Shown here piece by piece: positions 1-8,314 of a stretch of 32,939 bases of DNA. The DNA comes from Fodinibacter sp038330415 (GTDB lineage Bacteria; Actinomycetota; Actinomycetes; Actinomycetales; Dermatophilaceae). Positions within the stretch are counted from its first letter, which is position 1, and every line of letters begins with the position of its first letter. The stretch spans positions 1 to 32,939 of the forward strand of contig JBBQNZ010000029.1 of NCBI GenBank assembly GCA_038330415.1. The letters are read 5' to 3'. Made by a program: the position numbers and the translations under genes. The notes below the pieces were generated by a model that had not been told where the DNA came from, searched no databases, and worked only from the letters and a program-made list of their open reading frames with translations.

Positions 1-633
1 AACCGGCTCAAGGCCATCGCGGCGTGCGCCGGCGATGACAAGGAGCACAACATCGAGGTGCAGATCGGCCAGCTGGTCAACCTGGGTGGGGCCAAGCTGT
101 CCAAGCGCGCCGGCAACATCATCGAGCTGCGCGACCTCATCGGGTGGATCGGAGCGGATGCCGTGCGCTACTCCCTGGCGCGGTATCCCGCGGACAGCCC
201 GCTGTCCCTGGACGGGGAAGAGCTGCGCAAGCAGACCAACGACAACCCGGTCTTCTACGTGCAGTACGCCCACGCCCGCACCGCAAACGTCGCCCGGCTC
301 GCCGGTGAGGACGGCGTGCACCGCGCGGACGGCTTCGACGCGAGCCTGCTCACCGACCCGACCGAGGCCTCGCTGCTCGCCGTGCTCGGTGACTTCCCCC
401 GGGTGGTCGCGCAGGCCGCGCACCTGCTGGAGCCGCACCGGGTCGCGCGCTACCTCGAGGAGCTCGCCGGCCGCTACCACAAGTGGTACGACACCTGCCG
501 GGTGCGCCCGGTGAGCGTCGACGAGGAGGTCACCGACCTGCACCGCACCCGTCTCTGGCTCAACGACGCCACTCGCGTGGTGCTCGCCAACGGCCTCGAC
601 CTCCTCGGCGTCAGCGCGCCCGAGCGGATGTAG
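1..633 (+). CDS. argS: Arginyl-tRNA synthetase, C-terminal part (5' end outside window)
   Basis: Class I aminoacyl-tRNA synthetase that charges tRNA-Arg in the cytoplasm. The frame is open from base 1, so the N-terminal half lies outside the window. Visible are KLSKRAGN (residues 32-39 of the fragment), the KMSKS-loop variant with Arg in the fourth position that is usual in ArgS, followed by the segment that precedes the anticodon-binding domain (GADAVRYSLARYPADSPL, DNPVFYVQYAHAR). The C-terminus is the helical DALR anticodon-binding domain (Y-H-K-W-Y-D near the end, ending in LLGVSAPERM, typical of ArgS C-termini). The gene ends 13 nt before lysA, so it heads the lysine/threonine operon, as in mycobacteria. 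Identity is secure; only the length is incomplete. Confidence 0.95.
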   Translation, partial: NRLKAIAACAGDDKEHNIEVQIGQLVNLGGAKLSKRAGNIIELRDLIGWIGADAVRYSLARYPADSPLSLDGEELRKQTNDNPVFYVQYAHARTANVARLAGEDGVHRADGFDASLLTDPTEASLLAVLGDFPRVVAQAAHLLEPHRVARYLEELAGRYHKWYDTCRVRPVSVDEEVTDLHRTRLWLNDATRVVLANGLDLLGVSAPERM

Positions 634-646
634 GGGAGCCTGACCG

Positions 647-2086
647 ATGCGTTCGCACGAGGCCGGTGTCCTCCACGCGGAGGGCTACGGCGGCCCCCCG
701 CTCTACCTGCCGTTCCCGGCCGACGTCATGGAGCTGCTGCCGCAGCTCTGGCCGCGCACCGTCGGCCGTGACGACGAGGGCCGGCTGACCGTGGGCGGCG
801 TCGACGTGCTCACCCTCGCACGCGAGCACGGCACGGCGGCCTACGTCCTGGATGAAGACGACTTCCGTTCTCGCGCAGCCGAGTTCCGTGACGGCTTCGC
901 AACCGCATTCGAGCCGCTGGCCGGGGCCGACGTCTACTACGCGGGGAAGGCGTTCCTCTGCACCGCCGTTGCGCGCTGGGTGGCCGACGAGGGCCTGCAC
1001 CTCGACGTGTGCACCGGCGGCGAGCTGGCCGTCGCGCGCCGGGCGCAGTTCCCGCCGGCGCGGATCGGCTTCCACGGCAACAACAAGACCACGGCCGAGA
1101 TCCGCGACGCGTTGACCTACGGGGTCGGGCGCATCGTCGTCGACTCCTTCCACGAGATCGAGCGGGTCGCGATGGTGGCGGCCGAGCTCGGCGTCGTCGC
1201 GCCGGTCATGGTGCGGGTGACGGTCGGGGTCGAGGCGCACACCCACGAGTTCATCGCCACCGGGCACGAGGACCAGAAGTTCGGCTTCAGCCTCGCCGGA
1301 GGCCAGGCTTTCGCGGCGGCCGGCGCGCTGCTGGCCCGCCCCGACGTGTTCGACCTGCGGGGCCTGCACAGCCACATCGGCAGCCAGATCTTCGACACCG
1401 GTGGCTTCGAGATGGCGGCCCGCCGCCTGGTGGCGCTGCACGCCCAGATCGTCGACGAGCACGGTCACCACTGCCCCGAGATCGACCTCGGGGGCGGCTA
1501 CGGCATCGCCTACACCTCGCAGCACACCCCGCTGACGGTCGCGACCCTCGCGCAGGAGATGGCCGACATCGTCGGTCGCGAGCTCAAGGCGGTCGGCGAC
1601 GGTGACAACACCCGCGTCCCCCGGGTGTCGGTCGAGCCTGGCCGGGCGATCGTCGGCCCCAGCACCTTCACGCTCTACGAGGTGGGCACGGTCAAGGACG
1701 TCGAGGTGGGCGGTGGCCACACCCGCACCTACGTCTCGGTCGACGGCGGGATGAGCGACAACGCGCGCCCCGCGCTCTACGAGGCCGACTACTCGTGCAC
1801 GTTGGCGAGCCGCCGCTCCGAGGCGCCGCCCCGGCTCTCCCGGGTCGTCGGGCGGCACTGTGAGAGCGGCGACATCGTCGTGCTCGACGAGTACCTCCCG
1901 GCCGACCTCGTGCCGGGTGACCTCGTCGCCGTCCCGGGCACCGGCGCCTACTGCCGCAGCCTGTCCAGCCAGTACAACCACACCCCCCGGCCGCCCGTCG
2001 TCGCCGTTCGTGGAGGCCGCTCACGCGTGCTCGTGCGGCGTGAGACCATCGAGGACCTGCTCGCCCTCGACGTGGCGGACGCGTGA
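647..2086 (+). CDS. lysA: Diaminopimelate decarboxylase
   Basis: PLP-dependent fold-III decarboxylase making L-lysine from meso-diaminopimelate, the last lysine step. The 479-residue product has the PLP-lysine motif YYAGKAF (Lys101), HIGSQIFD, the phosphate-binding EIDLGGGYG, VEPGRAIVG, the SVDGGMSDNARPALY block, the CESGDIV active-site Cys motif and the C-terminal GAYC...YN motif. The length is slightly above the usual ~420-450 because of an N-terminal extension of about 25 residues typical of actinobacterial LysA. ATG at 647 is preceded by AGGGGAG at 632-638, good spacing, which fixes the start. Its stop overlaps the most upstream start of hom (GTGA), suggesting translational coupling. Confidence 0.96.
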   Translation: MRSHEAGVLHAEGYGGPPLYLPFPADVMELLPQLWPRTVGRDDEGRLTVGGVDVLTLAREHGTAAYVLDEDDFRSRAAEFRDGFATAFEPLAGADVYYAGKAFLCTAVARWVADEGLHLDVCTGGELAVARRAQFPPARIGFHGNNKTTAEIRDALTYGVGRIVVDSFHEIERVAMVAAELGVVAPVMVRVTVGVEAHTHEFIATGHEDQKFGFSLAGGQAFAAAGALLARPDVFDLRGLHSHIGSQIFDTGGFEMAARRLVALHAQIVDEHGHHCPEIDLGGGYGIAYTSQHTPLTVATLAQEMADIVGRELKAVGDGDNTRVPRVSVEPGRAIVGPSTFTLYEVGTVKDVEVGGGHTRTYVSVDGGMSDNARPALYEADYSCTLASRRSEAPPRLSRVVGRHCESGDIVVLDEYLPADLVPGDLVAVPGTGAYCRSLSSQYNHTPRPPVVAVRGGRSRVLVRRETIEDLLALDVADA

Positions 2087-3432
2087 GCACCCACAGCGAG
2101 GAGATGGACCCCACCATGGCGCACGAACCCGGTGCTCCCCTGCGTGTCGCCCTGCTCGGCTGCGGCGTCGTGGGGTCCGCCGTCGCGACCAGGCTCGTCC
2201 AGAACGCCGACGACCTCGCGGCCCGGGTGGGGGCCCCGCTCGAGCTGGTCGGCATCGCCGTGCGTCGGCCGCAGCGGCCGCGCCCCGACGTGCCGGTCGA
2301 CCCCTCCCTCTTCACCGCCGATGCCGACGAGCTGGTGACCCGCGCCGACGTGGTCATCGAGGTGATCGGCGGCGTCGAGCCGGCCCGCGGCCTGATCCTG
2401 CGCGCCATGGAGCACGGTGCCTCGGTCGTCTCCGCCAACAAGGCGCTGCTCGCCGAGGACGGCCCGACGCTCTACGCCGCCGCCGACACGTTCGGCGTCG
2501 ACCTCTACTACGAGGCTGCGGTGGCGGGCGCGATCCCGATCCTGCGCCCGATCCGCGAGTCGCTCGCCGGTGACGACGTGCGCCGCGTGCTCGGCATCGT
2601 CAACGGCACCACCAACTTCGTGCTCGACAAGATGGACACCACCGGCGCCGGCTTCGCCGAGACCGTCGAGCAGGCCCAGGCCCTGGGGTATGCCGAGGCC
2701 GACCCCACCGCCGACGTCGAGGGCTTCGACGCCGCCGCCAAGGCCGCCATCCTCGCCAGCCTGGCCTTCCACACCCGGGTCTCGTCCCTCGACGTGCACC
2801 GCGAGGGCATCACCGAGGTGACCGCCGGCGACATCCAGGCGGCCACCGAGATGGACTGCGTGGTCAAGCTGCTCGCCATCTGCGAGCGGGTCACCGGCAC
2901 CGACGGCAGCGATGCGGTGAGCGTGCGCGTGCACCCCGCCATGATTCCCCGCAGCCACCCGCTGGCCAGCGTGCGCGAGGCGTTCAACGCCGTGTTCGTC
3001 GAGGCGGCCGCCGCGGGTGAGCTGATGTTCTACGGGCGTGGAGCGGGTGGCGACCCCACGGCATCCGCGGTGCTCGGCGACCTCGTCGCGGTGGCGCGGC
3101 ACAAGGTGGCCGGTGGCCGCGGGCCGGGGGAGTCGGCCTACGCCGACCTACCGGTCGTCGACATGGGCCAGTCCCTGACCAGGTACCACATCAGCCTCGA
3201 TGTGGCCGACCGTCCGGGCGTGCTCGCCCAGGTCGCGGCCGTGTTCGCGGAGCACGACGTCTCGATCGAGACGGTGCGCCAACAGGCCGCCCCGGGTGAC
3301 GGGGAGCGCGCCAAGCTGATCGTGGTCACCCACCGCGCCACGGATGCCGCGCTCGCGGCCACCGTCGACGCCCTCGGCGACCTCGCGGCCGTGCAGGACG
3401 TCGCCTCCGTCATGCGTGTGGAAGGAGCCTGA
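2083..3432 (+). CDS. hom: Homoserine dehydrogenase with C-terminal ACT domain
   Basis: Reduces aspartate semialdehyde to homoserine, the branch point to threonine and methionine. N-terminal Rossmann motif GCGVVGSAVATRL, VSANKALLA with the conserved Lys, the IVNGTTNFVLDKM catalytic block and AEADPTADVEGFDAAAKAAILA identify the family. The last ~90 residues (SLDVADRPGVLAQVAAVF...) form an ACT domain, the usual site of threonine feedback inhibition. The start is ambiguous: GTG at 2083 overlaps the lysA stop but lacks an obvious ribosome-binding site; in-frame ATG 2104 and ATG 2116 follow, and AGGAG at 2099-2103 would serve 2116 with a long 12-nt spacer. The Rossmann fold begins about 8 residues after 2116, so 2116 (438 residues) is a serious alternative. 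Confidence 0.95.
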   Translation: MSTHSEEMDPTMAHEPGAPLRVALLGCGVVGSAVATRLVQNADDLAARVGAPLELVGIAVRRPQRPRPDVPVDPSLFTADADELVTRADVVIEVIGGVEPARGLILRAMEHGASVVSANKALLAEDGPTLYAAADTFGVDLYYEAAVAGAIPILRPIRESLAGDDVRRVLGIVNGTTNFVLDKMDTTGAGFAETVEQAQALGYAEADPTADVEGFDAAAKAAILASLAFHTRVSSLDVHREGITEVTAGDIQAATEMDCVVKLLAICERVTGTDGSDAVSVRVHPAMIPRSHPLASVREAFNAVFVEAAAAGELMFYGRGAGGDPTASAVLGDLVAVARHKVAGGRGPGESAYADLPVVDMGQSLTRYHISLDVADRPGVLAQVAAVFAEHDVSIETVRQQAAPGDGERAKLIVVTHRATDAALAATVDALGDLAAVQDVASVMRVEGA

Positions 3433-3435
3433 GCC

Positions 3436-4539
3436 GTGGCGCACCAGTGGCGCGGAGTGATCCGCGAGTACGCCGCCCGCCTGCCGATGCTGGAGGGCGC
3501 GCCGGTCGTTACCCTGCTGGAGGGCGGCACGCCGCTCATCCCGTGCGAGAGCCTGTCCGAGCTCACCGGGGCCAACGTGCTCGTGAAGTTCGAGGGGCTC
3601 AACCCGACGGCGTCGTTCAAGGACCGCGGCATGACCACCGCGATGTCGGTCGCGAAGCGCAACGGCGCCAAGGCCGTCATCTGTGCGAGCACGGGCAACA
3701 CCAGCGCCAGCGCCGCGGCGTACGCCACCAAGGCGGGGATGACGTGTGCCGTGCTCGTGCCCGACGGCAAGATCGCGATGGGCAAGCTGAGCCAGGCCGT
3801 CGCGCACGGTGCGACGCTGATCCAGGTCGAGGGCAACTTCGACGACTGCCTCACCGTGGCGCGCAAGCTGGCCGAGGCCTACCCGGTCGAGCTCGTCAAC
3901 TCGGTCAACCCGGCCCGCATCGAGGGCCAGAAGACGGCGGCCTTCGAGGTCGTCGACGCGCTCGGTGACGCTCCCGACATCCACGTGCTGCCGGTGGGCA
4001 ACGCCGGCAACATCACGGCCTACTGGCAGGGCTACACCGAATATGCTTCTGCGACAAAGGGTCTCGGTGGTGAGGTGTTGGCTCCGGTCGCCACTCGCAC
4101 GCCGCAGATGTGGGGCTTCCAGGCGGCAGGGGCGGCGCCGATCGTGCTCGGCCACCCGGTCGACCACCCCGAGACCATCGCCACTGCCATCCGCATCGGC
4201 AACCCGGCGTCGTGGCGCCAGGCCGAGGCCGCGCGCGACGAGTCGGGCGGGCGCATCGAGTCGGTCACCGACGACGAGATCCTCGCGGCCCACCGGCTGC
4301 TGTCGACCACGGAGGGCATCTTCGTCGAGCCCGGCTCCGCTGCCAGCATCGCCGGCCTGCTCAAGTCCCACCGCGAGGGCGCGATCCCGCGCGACGCCAC
4401 GGTGGTGTGCACGGTGACCGGGCACGGCCTGAAGGACCCGCAGTGGGCCCTGCGCACCGCAGACGGGTCCGACATCCAGCCCGTGCGCGTGCCGGTCGAC
4501 GCCTTCAGCGTCGCGGCGGCCCTCGGCCTCGAGGGGTGA
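3436..4539 (+). CDS. thrC: Threonine synthase
   Basis: PLP enzyme converting O-phosphohomoserine to L-threonine. The 367-residue product is of the short actinobacterial type. PLP-binding Lys62 lies in NPTASFKDRGM; CASTGNTSASAAAYA forms the substrate/phosphate site; PVGNAGNITAYWQG is the PLP-phosphate glycine loop; FVEPGSAASIAGL and VCTVTGHGLKDP close the active site. GTG at 3436 lies 3 nt after the hom stop, with AAGGAGCC at 3422-3429 inside the end of hom as ribosome-binding site. The stop is 1 nt from the thrB start, so hom-thrC-thrB form a coupled block. Confidence 0.96.
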   Translation: MAHQWRGVIREYAARLPMLEGAPVVTLLEGGTPLIPCESLSELTGANVLVKFEGLNPTASFKDRGMTTAMSVAKRNGAKAVICASTGNTSASAAAYATKAGMTCAVLVPDGKIAMGKLSQAVAHGATLIQVEGNFDDCLTVARKLAEAYPVELVNSVNPARIEGQKTAAFEVVDALGDAPDIHVLPVGNAGNITAYWQGYTEYASATKGLGGEVLAPVATRTPQMWGFQAAGAAPIVLGHPVDHPETIATAIRIGNPASWRQAEAARDESGGRIESVTDDEILAAHRLLSTTEGIFVEPGSAASIAGLLKSHREGAIPRDATVVCTVTGHGLKDPQWALRTADGSDIQPVRVPVDAFSVAAALGLEG

Positions 4540-4540
4540 C

Positions 4541-5488
4541 GTGAGCGGGGAGCGGCTGCGGGTCGGGGTCGACGTCGAGGTCCGGGTCCCCGCGAGCAGT
4601 GCCAACCTCGGCCCCGGGTTCGACTCGGTCGGCTGCGCCCTCGGCGTCTGGGACCGCTGTCGCGCCACCGTCACCGGTGAGCCCGGGCTGGTCGTCACGG
4701 TCAGTGGTGAGGGGGAGGGCGCCGTGCCCCTCGACGCCACCCACCTCGTGCACCGCGCCATGCAGGCGGCCTGGGCCGAGCTCGAGGTCGAGCCACCGGA
4801 GGGCCTGGCGCTCGAGTGCGTCAACGCCGTGCCGCACGGCCGGGGGATGGGGTCGTCGGCCACGGCCATCGTGACCGGCATCGTGGCGGCGCAGGCGCTG
4901 CACGACGTCTCGCGCGGCCTGGCCGGCGCCACGGCCGACCTCGCCTTCGCCAACAGCCTGGCGTCCCGGCTCGAGGGCCACCCCGACAACGCCTCGGCGA
5001 GCGTCTACGGCGGCGCCACCCTGTCGTGGACCGACGACCTCGGTGATGGCACCACCACCGTGCACCTCCCCGTGCACCCCGACGTCGAGCCGGTCGTCTT
5101 CGCGCCCGACGTGCAGCTGTCGACCGCCAAGGCCCGCTCGGTGCTGCCGCAGCAGGTGCGCCTGGCCGACGCGGCCGCCAACTCGGCCCGCGCCGCGCTG
5201 CTCACCCACGCGCTCGGCGCCGCCCCCGAGCACCTCTTCGCGGCCACCCGCGAGTGGCTGCACCAGGAGGCCCGACGCACCTCGTACGCCGACTCGATGG
5301 CGCTGGTCGACGCCCTGCGCGGGGCCGGTCACGCCGCCGTCATCTCCGGCGCCGGGCCGTCCGTGCTCGTGCTGGCCCACCGCCACCGGGTCGCCGAGGT
5401 GCGCGCTTTCGGTGGCGACGCCTGGCGGGTGTTGACCCCCGGCATCCCGCCGCACGGCGCGCGCGTCGAGGTGCTGTCGCGCGGCTGA
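4541..5488 (+). CDS. thrB: Homoserine kinase
   Basis: GHMP-family kinase phosphorylating homoserine, giving the ThrC substrate. The 315-residue product has GHMP motif 1 VPASSANLGPGFD (16-28), the ATP-binding motif 2 PHGRGMGSSATAI (98-110) and the glycine-rich motif 3 ISGAGPSVLVLA near the C-terminus. GTG at 4541 is 1 nt after the thrC stop. It is the last gene of the thr block; a hairpin overlaps its stop codon (see terminator at 5481-5509). Nothing looks unusual. Confidence 0.95.
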   Translation: MSGERLRVGVDVEVRVPASSANLGPGFDSVGCALGVWDRCRATVTGEPGLVVTVSGEGEGAVPLDATHLVHRAMQAAWAELEVEPPEGLALECVNAVPHGRGMGSSATAIVTGIVAAQALHDVSRGLAGATADLAFANSLASRLEGHPDNASASVYGGATLSWTDDLGDGTTTVHLPVHPDVEPVVFAPDVQLSTAKARSVLPQQVRLADAAANSARAALLTHALGAAPEHLFAATREWLHQEARRTSYADSMALVDALRGAGHAAVISGAGPSVLVLAHRHRVAEVRAFGGDAWRVLTPGIPPHGARVEVLSRG

Positions 5489-5509
5489 CCGGGCCCTTTG
5501 GCCAGCCGC
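5481..5509 (+). terminator. Possible terminator of the lysA-hom-thrC-thrB operon
   Basis: GCGGCTG (5481-5487) pairs with CAGCCGC (5503-5509), continuing after one mismatch for two more pairs. The hairpin includes the thrB stop and is not followed by a T-tract. U-less hairpins are common at actinobacterial gene ends, but readthrough into rho is possible. Confidence 0.4.
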
Positions 5510-5553
5510 GGCACGGGTGCGGGTGGTCGCGCGTCACGTCCAGCGGGCGGTGC

Positions 5554-5559
5554 TAGTGT
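5554..5559 (+). promoter_or_regulatory. Weak -10-like hexamer for rho
   Basis: TAGTGT, matching TANNNT, sits about 160 nt upstream of the rho start in the 232-nt thrB-rho gap. No convincing -35 is visible. The rest of the gap has no gene; an in-frame ATG at 5673 without a ribosome-binding site could extend Rho by 16 residues. A long rho leader would fit autogenous control, but nothing here proves it. Confidence 0.25.
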
Positions 5560-5720
5560 GTGCCACGCGACCGCAGCCGATGCCGGGTGTTCCCCGATGC
5601 CTGCCGCACGTCGCCCTCCACGACCAGGGCCGCCGTCCAGCCATGCGCTGCGCGTCCGGCGTGGGCTCCTACATGATCGGCCACTTCGAGGCCATCCACG
5701 AGCGAGGGGAAGGATCCTTC

Positions 5721-7694
5721 GTGACAGACACCACCACACTCGAGGCAACATCGGGCGCCAGCCCGCGCCGCTCCGGAGCGTTGACCGCCATGCGGCTCGC
5801 CGAGCTCCAGGGGCTCGCTTCGAGCATGGGCATCAGCGGCACCGCCAAGATGCGCAAGGGCGACCTCGTCGCCGCCATCAAGGCCCGCCAGAACGGCGAG
5901 AGCGGACCGGCCAGCGCCGCGCCGCCGCGCCGGGCCGGCCGCGCGGCAGGCACGGTCACCCGATCCGACGCCCCGCCGCAGGCCGAGACGGCCGATGGCG
6001 CCGAGACCACCCAGCGCACCGAGCCGGTGCGTGAGGAGCGCGGCGCCCACCCGGAGCGGGCGGAGCGCGACGAGAGCACCCAGCAGCGCGACGTCGAGCG
6101 CCGCGACCGCCAGGACCGCCAGGACCGGCAGGAGCGTGCCGACGCCAACCGTGCGGACCGGCAGGAGCGCACCGTCGCCAACCGTCAGGACCGCGGCGAG
6201 ACCACCCGCCAGGACCGGCAGGACCGGCAGGACCGCACCGACAGCCGGGACGCCGACGCGGGCGACCGCGACGACCGCCCCGACCGCGGTGACGCCAACC
6301 GGCAGGACCGCGACGCCAACCGCCAGGGCGGCCAGCACCAGAACCCGAACCAGAACCGCACCGCGCCCCAGGGCTCCGGCGGCTACGACGACGAGGACGG
6401 CCGCGGCGGTCGCCGGCGGCGCAACCGTGGTCGCAACCGCGACAAGCGCCGCACCCCGGGCGCCCCCGGCGAGAGTCAGGTCGAGGAGTCGCAGCCGCAG
6501 ATCGCCGAGGACGACGTGCTGGTGCCTGTCGCCGGCATCCTCGACATCCTCGACAACTACGCCTTCGTGCGCACCACCGGCTACCTGCCCGGCAGCAGCG
6601 ACATCTACGTGCCGCTGCAGATGGTCAAGCGGCACGGGCTGCGCAAGGGCGACGCCGTCACCGGCTCGATCAAGGCGACCGGCGAGGGCGAGGAGCCCAT
6701 GCAGCAGACCGTGGGTGGGCGCAACAGCCGCGCCAAGTACACCCCGCTGGCTCGCCTCGACACCATCAACGGCCAGAGCCCCGATGACGCCCGCCGGCGC
6801 CCCGAGTTCGGCAAGCTGACGCCGCTCTACCCGCAGGACCGCCTGCGCCTGGAGACCGAGCAGCACCTCATCACGACGCGGATCATCGACCTCGTCGCCC
6901 CCATCGGCAAGGGTCAGCGCGGCCTGATCGTCGCTCCGGCCAAGGCCGGCAAGACCATGGTCATGCAGGCGCTCGCGAACGCCATCACCACCAACAACCC
7001 CGAGTGCCACCTCATGGTCGTGCTGGTCGACGAGCGCCCCGAGGAGGTCACCGACATGCAGCGCGCCGTCAAGGGCGAGGTCATCTCCTCGACCTTCGAC
7101 CGGCCCGCCGAAGACCACACCACGGTGGCCGAGCTCGCCATCGAGCGGGCCAAGCGGCTGGTCGAGATGGGCCACGACGTGGTCGTCCTGCTCGACTCCA
7201 TCACCAAGCTCGGTCGCGCCTACAACCTCGCGGCCCCCGCGAGCGGGCGCATCCTGTCCGGTGGCGTCGACTCGGCCGCGCTCTACCCGCCGAAGAAGTT
7301 CTTCGGCGCGGCGCGCAACATCGAGAACGGCGGCTCGCTCACCATCCTGGCCACCGCGCTCGTCGAGACCGGCTCGCGCATGGACGAGGTGATCTTCGAG
7401 GAGTTCAAGGGCACCGGCAACATGGAGCTCAAGCTCGACCGCCAGCTCGCCAACCGCCGCATCTTCCCCGCGGTCGACGTCAACAACTCGGGCACCCGCA
7501 AGGAGGAGATCCTGCTCGCGCCCGAGGAGTTGCGGATCATGTGGAAGCTGCGCCGTGTGCTCGCCGCGCTCGACTCCCAGCAGGGCATCGAGCTGCTGCT
7601 CGACCGGCTGCGCAAGACCAAGACGAACTACGAGTTCCTCAGCCAGGTGCAGCAGACCGCCACGATCCGGCTCGAGGACGAGAACGACAGCTGA
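5721..7694 (+). CDS. rho: Transcription termination factor Rho with long disordered insert
   Basis: Hexameric RNA-dependent ATPase that terminates transcription. From GTG 5721 (ribosome-binding site GAGGGGAAGGA at 5704-5714) the product has 657 residues against ~420 in E. coli. Order: N-terminal Rho_N helices (about 21-57), an extremely Arg/Asp/Gln/Asn-rich low-complexity segment with QDR-type repeats (about 57-262), the RNA-binding OSB domain (VPVAGILDILDNYAFVRT, about 268-320), then the ATPase with Walker A APAKAGKT (405-412), Walker B VVVLLDS (487-493), the Q-loop region ILSGGVDSAALYPPKKFFGAARN, and R-finger region MELKLDRQLANRRIFPA. All core motifs are intact. The insert is characteristic of actinobacterial Rho. 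In-frame ATGs further upstream lack a ribosome-binding site and were not used. Confidence 0.96.
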   Translation: MTDTTTLEATSGASPRRSGALTAMRLAELQGLASSMGISGTAKMRKGDLVAAIKARQNGESGPASAAPPRRAGRAAGTVTRSDAPPQAETADGAETTQRTEPVREERGAHPERAERDESTQQRDVERRDRQDRQDRQERADANRADRQERTVANRQDRGETTRQDRQDRQDRTDSRDADAGDRDDRPDRGDANRQDRDANRQGGQHQNPNQNRTAPQGSGGYDDEDGRGGRRRRNRGRNRDKRRTPGAPGESQVEESQPQIAEDDVLVPVAGILDILDNYAFVRTTGYLPGSSDIYVPLQMVKRHGLRKGDAVTGSIKATGEGEEPMQQTVGGRNSRAKYTPLARLDTINGQSPDDARRRPEFGKLTPLYPQDRLRLETEQHLITTRIIDLVAPIGKGQRGLIVAPAKAGKTMVMQALANAITTNNPECHLMVVLVDERPEEVTDMQRAVKGEVISSTFDRPAEDHTTVAELAIERAKRLVEMGHDVVVLLDSITKLGRAYNLAAPASGRILSGGVDSAALYPPKKFFGAARNIENGGSLTILATALVETGSRMDEVIFEEFKGTGNMELKLDRQLANRRIFPAVDVNNSGTRKEEILLAPEELRIMWKLRRVLAALDSQQGIELLLDRLRKTKTNYEFLSQVQQTATIRLEDENDS

Positions 7695-7705
7695 GTCGAG
7701 CCCGA

Positions 7706-7763
7706 CGACAGTAGAGAACACGCCGCCTGCCCTTCCGGGGAGGCGGCGTGTTCTCTACTGTCG
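7706..7763. terminator. Strong bidirectional terminator between rho and the GNAT gene
   Basis: A perfect 23-bp inverted repeat (7706-7728 with 7741-7763) encloses a 12-nt loop that itself contains a CCC-TTCC-GGG hairpin. It lies between two convergent genes, 12 nt after the rho stop and 8 nt before the GNAT stop. No T-tract follows on either strand, as often in actinobacteria; the stem length makes termination or mRNA 3'-end protection very likely. Confidence 0.8.
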
Positions 7764-7771
7764 ACGAACCG

Positions 7772-8314
7772 TCAGCGGGGGACCGGCAGGACCATCGCCG
7801 AGAACTCGCGCACCGTGAAGCCGCGGGTCGAGTAGATGCGCGACCCACCATTCGTGGCAAACAGGTCGACCCGGGTGACGTCGGTGTCGCGCTCGAACCA
7901 GCTCAGCAGGTCGTCGGTGCAGGCGGCGGCCAGGCCCCGGCCGCGCCACGGGTGCAGGGTGGCGACGTTCGAGATCAAGCCCACCGAGCCATTGACCGTG
8001 TTGGGGCCGGGGATGAGGTCGGTGACCTCGCCGACCGCGCCGGAGACCACCCGACCGTCGGCCTCCGCGACGACCATGCGCACCCCCGGGTCCGCGGCCC
8101 GGGCGACGAACCAGTCATGCGCCGCGCGGCGCCATCGCGGGTCGGCGATCGCCTCGGATGCCGTGCCCATCGCCTCGAACATCACCGCCCGGAGCGCGAC
8201 CATCGCCGCGGCGTCGGCCACCGTCGCGACGCGGATGACCACGGCGGTGGGTGCGGTGGTGCCGGATGGCGGGCGGCCGGCATCCGGCGTGGTCCCTCGT
8301 GCTGGCGGCGTCAC
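7772..8314 (-). CDS. GNAT-family N-acetyltransferase
   Basis: Acetyl-CoA-dependent N-acyltransferase of unknown substrate. About 180 residues from a GTG at 8314, chosen because it overlaps the stop of the upstream oxidoreductase (GTGA), the arrangement used elsewhere in the window. The first ~24 residues are Pro/Thr/Ala-rich; the GNAT fold starts at VVIRVATVADAAAM, and a shorter start there is possible. The acetyl-CoA loop is LHPWRGRGLAAA (R-x-x-G-x-G/A pattern), followed by an aromatic C-terminal strand region (IYSTRGFTVREF). It forms a two-gene unit with the LLM protein and is convergent to rho. Substrate not predictable from sequence. Confidence 0.85.
   Translation of the reverse strand: MTPPARGTTPDAGRPPSGTTAPTAVVIRVATVADAAAMVALRAVMFEAMGTASEAIADPRWRRAAHDWFVARAADPGVRMVVAEADGRVVSGAVGEVTDLIPGPNTVNGSVGLISNVATLHPWRGRGLAAACTDDLLSWFERDTDVTRVDLFATNGGSRIYSTRGFTVREFSAMVLPVPR

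Noticed and set aside
5553..7721. 722-residue open frame antisense to rho
   Set aside because: Typical antisense shadow of a high-GC gene; composition is Val/Leu/Ala/Asp/Gly-rich without domains, and the plus strand encodes an unmistakable Rho.
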